NCBI GenBank assembly: GCA_965214435.1
Contig: OZ243960.1
Span: forward strand, 2,976,001-3,040,000
From: Rubrobacter_A sp965214435
GTDB taxonomy: Bacteria > Actinomycetota > Rubrobacteria > Rubrobacterales > Rubrobacteraceae
DNA length: 64,000 bases
Direction: 5' to 3'
The position numbers and the translations under genes are program-made. Position 1 is the stretch's first letter. Each line of letters starts with the position of its first letter. Below the pieces are notes generated by a model. That model made no database searches. It was not told the DNA's origin and was given only the letters and a program-made list of their open reading frames with translations. Shown piece after piece: positions 58,801 to 64,000 of this stretch.

Positions 58801-59781
58801 CTAGTCGGAAATCCACCGGGCAACGTCCGGGGCGTGGTAACTGATTATGATCTCCGCCCCAGCCCGCTTTACGCCGGTCAGCGCTTCGAGGACCGCCGCC
58901 CGCTCGTCGATCCAGCCCTTTTCAGCCGCGGCCTTTACCATCGAGAACTCGCCGCTCACGTTGTACGCCGCGACCGGCAGGTTGGTCGTCTGCCTTACCC
59001 GGTGAATTACGTCCAGGTATGGGAGCGCAGGCTTGACCATGACGATGTCGGCGCCCTCTTCGACGTCGAGCTCCGTTTCCAGAAGGGCTTCGCGGGCGTT
59101 CGCGGGGTCCATCTGGTACCCGCGCCGGTCGCCGAACTGCGGGGTGCTTTCGGCGGCTTCCCGGAAAGGTCCGTAGAAAGCGGATGCGTACTTGGAGGCG
59201 TAGGACATGATCGGGACATAGTCGTAGCTCTCGCGGTCGAGCTCGCTTCTTATAGCTGCCACACGACCATCCATCATGTCGGACGGGGCGACGATGTCGG
59301 CGCCCGCTTCTGCCTGGGAGACAGCGGTGCGGGCGAGAAGCTCCAAGGATACGTCGTTCAGAACCTCGCCACGCTCTTTATCCACTACGCCACAGTGACC
59401 ATGGCTCATGTACTCGCACAGGCACACGTCCGTAACGACGAGCAAGTCCGGCAGGGCGTCTTTTATGGCCCGGGTTGCAAGTTGAACTATACCTTCAGGG
59501 TCGTAAGCGCCGCTCGCCGCCTCGTCTTTGCTATCCGGGATACCGAAGAGCAGCACACCCGGTATGCGGCGCGCGTAGGCCTCTTTCGCTTCGGCGACGG
59601 CGTGGTTTATGGAAAGCTGGAAGATACCGGGCATCGAGGGTATGGGGTTTCTTACGTCCTCTCCGGCGGTCACGAAGATCGGGTAGATAAAATCCTCCGG
59701 GGAGAGTTTTGTCTCGCGTACCAGGCCTCGCAAACCCGCCGTGCGTCGTGTCCTGCGTAACCGCTGTGTAGGGAAAGCCAT
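58801..59781 (-). CDS. hemB: Delta-aminolevulinic acid dehydratase
   Basis: A 326-residue TIM-barrel enzyme condensing two 5-aminolevulinates to porphobilinogen. The zinc-type cysteine motif is DVCLCEYMSHGHCGVV. The Schiff-base Lys lies in IVMVKPALPYLDVI and the second active Lys in SYASKYASAFYGPFREA. It starts 5 nt after the cobA-hemD stop. The enzyme is of the zinc-dependent rather than magnesium-only type, judged by the three Cys. Confidence 0.96.
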   Translation of the reverse strand: MAFPTQRLRRTRRTAGLRGLVRETKLSPEDFIYPIFVTAGEDVRNPIPSMPGIFQLSINHAVAEAKEAYARRIPGVLLFGIPDSKDEAASGAYDPEGIVQLATRAIKDALPDLLVVTDVCLCEYMSHGHCGVVDKERGEVLNDVSLELLARTAVSQAEAGADIVAPSDMMDGRVAAIRSELDRESYDYVPIMSYASKYASAFYGPFREAAESTPQFGDRRGYQMDPANAREALLETELDVEEGADIVMVKPALPYLDVIHRVRQTTNLPVAAYNVSGEFSMVKAAAEKGWIDERAAVLEALTGVKRAGAEIIISYHAPDVARWISD

Positions 59782-59786
59782 CTATG

Positions 59787-61319
59787 TCACCCTTCTTTCT
59801 TTGCCGGTACGGCTTCGCTAAAAAGCTCGACGACCGCCGCGACCAGACCCGGAATCGTGTATTCGTCAGCCTCGGTATCGACCCTTATGCCACGCTTTCG
59901 GGCGGTGTCGGTAGTGATGGGGCCTATGCAGGCGACCCGTGTATCTTGCAGCAGGTTACCAGCATCCTCGCCGAGCGCTTCCACAAAGTTCTCGACCGTC
60001 GAGCTAGCGGTAAAGGTTAGGCAGTCGATCTCACCGTTTCGCAACCTCTCTGCCAAGGCCTCACGCCCCTCTCCAGAAGGCGCGGACTCGTAAGCCGGCG
60101 GCACGGTAACCTCGGCTCCGGCCTCCCGGAGCTTTTCAGGGAGTATTTCGCGGGCTACTTTCGCCCTTGGTATCAGAACTCGGCTGCCGGAGAGAGAAAA
60201 GCCGGATACCGCTTCCAGCAGCGACTCCGCCCGGTACTCTTCCGGCACCACGTCGACCCGCAGCCCGGCCTCTTCCAGCCGGTCCGCGGTCGCCGGACCT
60301 ATGGCCGCGATGCGGGCACTCCGGGGTACGGCGCGCAGGTCCAGCCCGAGGTACCGGAGTCTCGCGAGAAACGCCTCTACGCCGTTGACGCTGGTAAAAA
60401 CGATCCAACCATAACCGTCAAGCTCACGGATAGCTTTATCCAGCGGACCGAAGTCCTGCGGCGGTTGTATTTCTATGGTCGGGAACTCGACTACTTCAGC
60501 ACCGAGGGCTTCCAGTTTGGTCGATAGCTCTCCGGCTTGGGCTCGGGCGCGGGTCACCACGATCCGCCGGCCGAACAGCGGGCGTTTCTCGAACCAGTCG
60601 AGGCTCTCGCGCAGACCGGCTACCTCTCCGACGACCGTGATCGCGGGCGGTGTCAACCCGGCTTTCTCTACTTCTTGGGCGATGTCCGACAGTTGTCCGG
60701 TGACGGTTCGCTGCTCGGGGCGGGTCCCCCACCGGATGCAGGCTACCGGCGTATCGGGGCTCCGGCCGGCCGAGATCAACTCTTTAGATATCTCCCGCAG
60801 CCGGCCGATTCCCATATACAAGACGAGCGTATCGGCCCCGTGAGCTACCCGGCTCCAGTCCACGTCCTGGCGGCCTTTTGTCGGGTCCTCATGCCCCGTA
60901 ATAAACGCGACGCTCGTCGAGAGGTTACGGTGGGTTACCGGAATACCCGCGTAGGCCGGAACCGCGTAACCGCTCGATATGCCCGGAACAACCTCGAACG
61001 GTATGCCGGCCTCGACCAGATCCAAAGCTTCTTCGCCACCCCGGCCGAATATATACGGGTCTCCACCTTTCAGGCGGACCACGGTCTTCCCGGCGCGCCC
61101 CATCTCAACCAGCAGGGCATTTATGTCCTCCTGAGACATGGTGGGTTTACCGGGCTTTTTGCCGACGTAGACCTTCTCAGCTTCGGGACGGGAGTGGGCG
61201 AGCAGGCTTTCCGGCGCGAGCCGGTCGTAGACGACCGCGTCCGCTTCCTGGAGGCACCTGACACCTTTGAGGGTAAAAAGTCCCGGGTCTCCGGGGCCGG
61301 AGCCGACCAGGTAGATCAC
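59787..61319 (-). CDS. cobA-hemD: Fused uroporphyrinogen-III methyltransferase and synthase
   Basis: A 510-residue two-domain protein. Residues about 1-245 are the SAM-dependent uroporphyrinogen-III methyltransferase (VGSGPGDPGLFTLKGVRCLQ, VVRLKGGDPYIFGRGGEEAL, VPGISSGYAVPAYAGIPVTH, ITVVGEVAGLR). Residues about 250-505 are uroporphyrinogen-III synthase (RIVVTRARAQAGELSTKLEA, WIVFTSVNGVEAFLARLR, IAAIGPATADRLEEAGL, LTFTASSTVENFVEALG). The fusion puts ring closure and the first siroheme/cobalamin step in one protein. Its start overlaps the hemC stop. Confidence 0.95.
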   Translation of the reverse strand: MIYLVGSGPGDPGLFTLKGVRCLQEADAVVYDRLAPESLLAHSRPEAEKVYVGKKPGKPTMSQEDINALLVEMGRAGKTVVRLKGGDPYIFGRGGEEALDLVEAGIPFEVVPGISSGYAVPAYAGIPVTHRNLSTSVAFITGHEDPTKGRQDVDWSRVAHGADTLVLYMGIGRLREISKELISAGRSPDTPVACIRWGTRPEQRTVTGQLSDIAQEVEKAGLTPPAITVVGEVAGLRESLDWFEKRPLFGRRIVVTRARAQAGELSTKLEALGAEVVEFPTIEIQPPQDFGPLDKAIRELDGYGWIVFTSVNGVEAFLARLRYLGLDLRAVPRSARIAAIGPATADRLEEAGLRVDVVPEEYRAESLLEAVSGFSLSGSRVLIPRAKVAREILPEKLREAGAEVTVPPAYESAPSGEGREALAERLRNGEIDCLTFTASSTVENFVEALGEDAGNLLQDTRVACIGPITTDTARKRGIRVDTEADEYTIPGLVAAVVELFSEAVPAKKEG

Positions 61320-62245
61320 GACCTGACCTCCCGCACCTCCGCGAGCACCAACCCCGCGCCCTGCCCGAGGAGGTCCCGGGCAAGCCGCTCCCCAACCTCC
61401 TCCGGCTCCGTACCCCGGGCCTCACCCCGGTACACCAACGCTCCGTCCGGTGCGGCGACAAGACCCTCAAGGTAGACTTCACGGTCAATCTGCGCTGCGA
61501 GCCCGCCGACCGGCACCCGACAGCCACCTTCCAGCGTCCGGAGCATTGCCCGTTCGGCCCGTACACAGCGCTCTGTAGGCTCGTGATTCAGGGCCTGTTG
61601 TATGGAGTCCCGCAGTGGATGATCTTCGCGGGTAGCAACAGCCAGAGCGCCCTGGCCGACGGCGGACAACATGACCTCCGGCGGTATCTCCGTGTGCGGC
61701 ACCTGCCCGTCGAGGCCGAGGCGGAGCAGCCCCGCGCGGGCCAGCACAACGGCATCGGCCTGTCCCTCGCGCATCTTGCGGATACGGGTATCCACGTTGC
61801 CGCGGATGTCCACGACCATAACGTCCGGGCGGCGGTGGAGTATCTGAGCCCTCCGCCGGAGACTTGAGGTAGCAACGACCGCACCGCGCGGCAGCCCATC
61901 GACGGTCCACCGCTCCTCGGAGACCAGAGCGTCAGAGGTGTCGTGGCGCTCCGTAATAGCCGCGAGCACTATACCTTCCGGCACCTCCGTCGGGATGTCT
62001 TTAAGAGAATGAACGGCGAGATCCAGCTCTCCGGAGAGCAGGGCTTCGTCGAGCTGACGGGTAAAAACGTCCCGCTGGTCTATAACGGAGAGCGGTACGT
62101 CCGGGTGATGCTCGCTGGTAGTTTTTACGATGCGGACCTCTACTCCGAGGCCCAACGCGCGTAATTGGCCGGCGCAGGTTTCGGCTTGAACCCGAGCAAG
62201 CTTCGAGCCTCGGGTACCGAGGATCAAGGTTTCAGGAGCGGTCAC
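61316..62245 (-). CDS. hemC: Hydroxymethylbilane synthase
   Basis: A 309-residue porphobilinogen deaminase. ILGTRGSKLARVQAETCAGQ, DLAVHSLKDIPTEVPEGI, ATSSLRRRAQILHRRPDVMV and RGNVDTRIRKMREGQADAVV are family motifs. The Cys that binds the dipyrromethane cofactor is in LEGGCRVPVGGLA. Overlaps of four nt on both sides tie it to hemA and cobA-hemD. Confidence 0.96.
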   Translation of the reverse strand: MTAPETLILGTRGSKLARVQAETCAGQLRALGLGVEVRIVKTTSEHHPDVPLSVIDQRDVFTRQLDEALLSGELDLAVHSLKDIPTEVPEGIVLAAITERHDTSDALVSEERWTVDGLPRGAVVATSSLRRRAQILHRRPDVMVVDIRGNVDTRIRKMREGQADAVVLARAGLLRLGLDGQVPHTEIPPEVMLSAVGQGALAVATREDHPLRDSIQQALNHEPTERCVRAERAMLRTLEGGCRVPVGGLAAQIDREVYLEGLVAAPDGALVYRGEARGTEPEEVGERLARDLLGQGAGLVLAEVREVRS

Positions 62246-63531
62246 TGGCTGCTAGAGCGGTAGAGTTCTACGCCAAGACCTTCCAGGGCTAACGCCCGGC
62301 GGCGGACCTCGGTGCTTTCTACCGGGGAGCCAGACTCGGCGAGAGCTTTGATCTCGGCTATCGGTCCGTGCAGCAGCTTGTTGACCAGGGAGTGACTGAG
62401 ACGCTCGACGGCGGCTTCTTCCTCGGTCGAGAGGTCTCCTTTTTTGAGCGTCCGGGCGACTTCGTGGCGACGGATACGCTCTGCTTCGCTGCGCAACTCC
62501 TTTATGAGTGGGACGACGTGCAACGTCGAGAGCCAACTCATGTACTCCAGAACTTCGGGGGAGATCATCGCTTCCCCCCTGGCGGCGGCCGCTTCTCTAT
62601 CGTCCGCGTTACGCTCTACTACAGCTTGAAGGTCGTCTATGTCGTAGAGGTAGCAGTGCTCGAACGACTGCACCACCGGGTCAACGTCCCGGGGCACCGC
62701 TATATCTATAAAGAACAGCGGCGCGGTACGCTCTTCCAGCGCCCGGTATACGAGGTCGCTGCCGACCACCCAGTCACCGGAGCCGGTGGAACTGACCACG
62801 ATGTCGACCTCCGGCAGTTCTCCTGCGAGGTACTCAAACTCAACCGGCCGGCCACCGACACGCTCGGCGAGTTCCCGGGCGCGCTCGGCGGTTCTGTTGG
62901 CGACCCGGATCTCACCTATCCCGGAGTCTTTCAGATGGTTTATGACGAGCCCGCTCATCTCGCCCGCCCCCAGGACCAGCGCCTTACGGCCGGAGAGTGT
63001 CCCGAAAACGTTCTCGGCGAGCTTTACCGCGACCCGCGGCACGGATAAGGAGTTATCCCCGATTCCGGTCTCTGTCCGCACGTCTTTGCCGACCCGCAGG
63101 GCATTGTGGAACAGCTTGTGCAGAACCGGTCCAGCGCAACGCTCCTCGGTAGATATCCGGTAAGCCTCTCGGACCTGACCCAGGATCTGGGCTTCGCCGA
63201 GAACCATCGAGTCCAGAGAGCTCGCGACCCGGTAGAGGTGGCGGACAGCATCAGCGTCGGTAAGCCAGTAGGCGTCCCGGTATAGAGACTCGACGGTTAC
63301 GCCCCGGTCGGCGGCCAAAGACTCGAATACCTTTGTGCGGTCTTCTACACTCTCGGCGACAACGTAGACTTCCGTCCGATTGCAGGTTGAGATCAAGACA
63401 GCCTCGGCGACGGCACCTGATTCCTTGAGCTCTCGCAAGAACTTCCGGCCGGCACACGGAGAAAAGGAGATCCTCTCCCGCACCTCGACCGGAGCTGAAC
63501 GGTGGTTCATCCCCGCAACTGCGACAAGCAC
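62242..63531 (-). CDS. hemA: Glutamyl-tRNA reductase
   Basis: A 429-residue enzyme making glutamate-1-semialdehyde from Glu-tRNA with NADPH, first committed step of tetrapyrrole synthesis. The catalytic Cys50 is in LISTCNRTEVY, the NADPH motif KALVLGAGEMSGLVINHL, and SSLDSMVLGEAQILGQVREA with RVGKDVRTETGIGDNSLSVP are diagnostic. GTG at 63531 overlaps the end of the Met8-like gene by 25 nt, so the two are probably coupled. Confidence 0.96.
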   Translation of the reverse strand: MLVAVAGMNHRSAPVEVRERISFSPCAGRKFLRELKESGAVAEAVLISTCNRTEVYVVAESVEDRTKVFESLAADRGVTVESLYRDAYWLTDADAVRHLYRVASSLDSMVLGEAQILGQVREAYRISTEERCAGPVLHKLFHNALRVGKDVRTETGIGDNSLSVPRVAVKLAENVFGTLSGRKALVLGAGEMSGLVINHLKDSGIGEIRVANRTAERARELAERVGGRPVEFEYLAGELPEVDIVVSSTGSGDWVVGSDLVYRALEERTAPLFFIDIAVPRDVDPVVQSFEHCYLYDIDDLQAVVERNADDREAAAARGEAMISPEVLEYMSWLSTLHVVPLIKELRSEAERIRRHEVARTLKKGDLSTEEEAAVERLSHSLVNKLLHGPIAEIKALAESGSPVESTEVRRRALALEGLGVELYRSSSQ

Positions 63532-64000
63532 TCCTGCACCATCCCCTCTAGCTTCTCGTCGGCCACCTGACCCTCTTTGCGCGCCCGTTCCAACTGCTCA
63601 ACGACCCCGGCCCACTCCGGCCCGAAGTGGTGCTCCAGCTCCTGCCGGATGTCCCGGGCCAGAGACGGCGAAGCCCCTCCGGTAGACACCGAGACCTGCA
63701 ACTTGCCCCGCCGCAGGGTGGAGGGTAGGGCGAAGTCGCCTTCCGCCGGTTTATCTACCACGTTGACCGGGATACCACACTCGTTGGCCTCCCGGGCGAC
63801 CGCGGCGTTGACCTCCCGGACGTCCGTCGCCGCGAAAACCAGGGTAGCGCCTCTCAGGTCACCGGCTTTGTAGGGCCGGCGCACGACTTCCGTGGCGACG
63901 CTCTCTATCTCCGGCAGGACTTCCGGGGAGATTACGGTTACCCGCGCCCGCGCCTGGAGTAGCTTTCGGGCCTTACGTTCGGCGACCTTGCCGCCCCCGA
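63507..64000 (-). CDS. Precorrin-2 dehydrogenase/sirohydrochlorin ferrochelatase, partial
   Basis: The C-terminal part of a Met8/CysG-N type protein; it runs off the right edge, so the start is not in the window. Visible are GGGKVAERKARKLLQARAR (NAD motif plus helix), VTVISPEVLPEIESV, ATLVFAATDVREVNAAVARE, GIPVNVVDKPAEGDFALPST and VSVSTGGASPSLARDIRQEL. It oxidises precorrin-2 to sirohydrochlorin and may insert iron. With the cobA domain of the fused gene, siroheme synthesis is complete in this operon. Confidence 0.92.
   Translation of the reverse strand, partial: GGGKVAERKARKLLQARARVTVISPEVLPEIESVATEVVRRPYKAGDLRGATLVFAATDVREVNAAVAREANECGIPVNVVDKPAEGDFALPSTLRRGKLQVSVSTGGASPSLARDIRQELEHHFGPEWAGVVEQLERARKEGQVADEKLEGMVQECLSQLRG

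Noticed and set aside
58834..59760. Plus-strand open frame of about 300 codons opposite hemB
   Set aside because: It is antisense to a certain hemB gene and its composition follows from that gene's third-position bias.
1..64000. CRISPR arrays, rRNA genes, complete insertion sequences and a replication origin
   Set aside because: I saw no regularly spaced repeats, rRNA stretches, intact transposase or DnaA-box cluster anywhere in the window.

Overview
The window is high-GC actinobacterial DNA, most likely from a Rubrobacter-type organism. This is an inference from codon use (frequent ATA isoleucine codons, GTG and TTG starts), a TatA/TatC pair, a topA-tmk-holB neighbourhood and a fused cobA-hemD gene inside a heme operon; no rRNA or marker gene settles the genus. 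Most genes lie on the minus strand in tightly overlapping operons.

Layout. 0.1-8.3 kb: stress and housekeeping genes (BCCT osmolyte transporter, Hsp20, membrane-anchored GH6 cellulase, large lipoprotein, SRAP protein, SDR protein, sigma-70 factor with a clear promoter and long leader). 8.8-20.5 kb: a catabolic cluster built on two divergent operons around a GntR regulator. Leftward run gntR, CaiB-type CoA transferase, HMG-CoA-lyase-like gene, hydantoinase A and B, acetamidase and an isochorismatase-fold hydrolase. Rightward run a Tm-1-like ATP-binding protein, its TIM-barrel partner and a cupin. 20.5-24.4 kb: a decayed aldo/keto reductase joined to the tail of a membrane-protein gene, a TetR/membrane-protein pair and small proteins. 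24.4-32.2 kb: a PaoABC-like molybdenum aldehyde oxidoreductase, then formate and formaldehyde dehydrogenases with accessory genes and a DJ-1 protein, which reads as an aldehyde/C1 detoxification region.

32.4-39 kb: a cell-surface glycan locus with a GT-C-like membrane protein, UDP-sulfoquinovose synthase, a GT2 glycosyltransferase, a flippase and an epimerase. 39.3-43.7 kb: an AlkZ-like protein, an alpha/beta hydrolase, then a small AT-richer island beside a tRNA-Thr. The island holds an integrase remnant, a DUF4365 (PD-(D/E)XK-like) gene and a coupled gene split by a single in-frame TGA. 43.8-53.7 kb: P1 peptidase, holB, tmk, a glutamine amidotransferase, an archaeal-type topoisomerase I, envelope genes (flippase-like UPF0104 protein, UbiA-type prenyltransferase), tatC, tatA and a TPR protein. 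53.8-64 kb: one long minus-strand run joining heme/siroheme synthesis (met8-like, hemA, hemC, cobA-hemD, hemB, hemL) to menaquinone-type genes (menG, polyprenyl diphosphate synthase, an amidohydrolase).

The points most worth following are: (1) the hydantoinase/CoA-transferase/Tm-1 cluster as an uncharacterised catabolic pathway; (2) the DUF4365 two-gene module in the tRNA-Thr island; (3) two genes whose conserved N-termini are reachable only from an ATA codon overlapping the preceding stop; (4) an archaeal-type TopA in the usual actinobacterial topA position; (5) sulfoquinovose synthase placed with a flippase rather than with sulfolipid genes.
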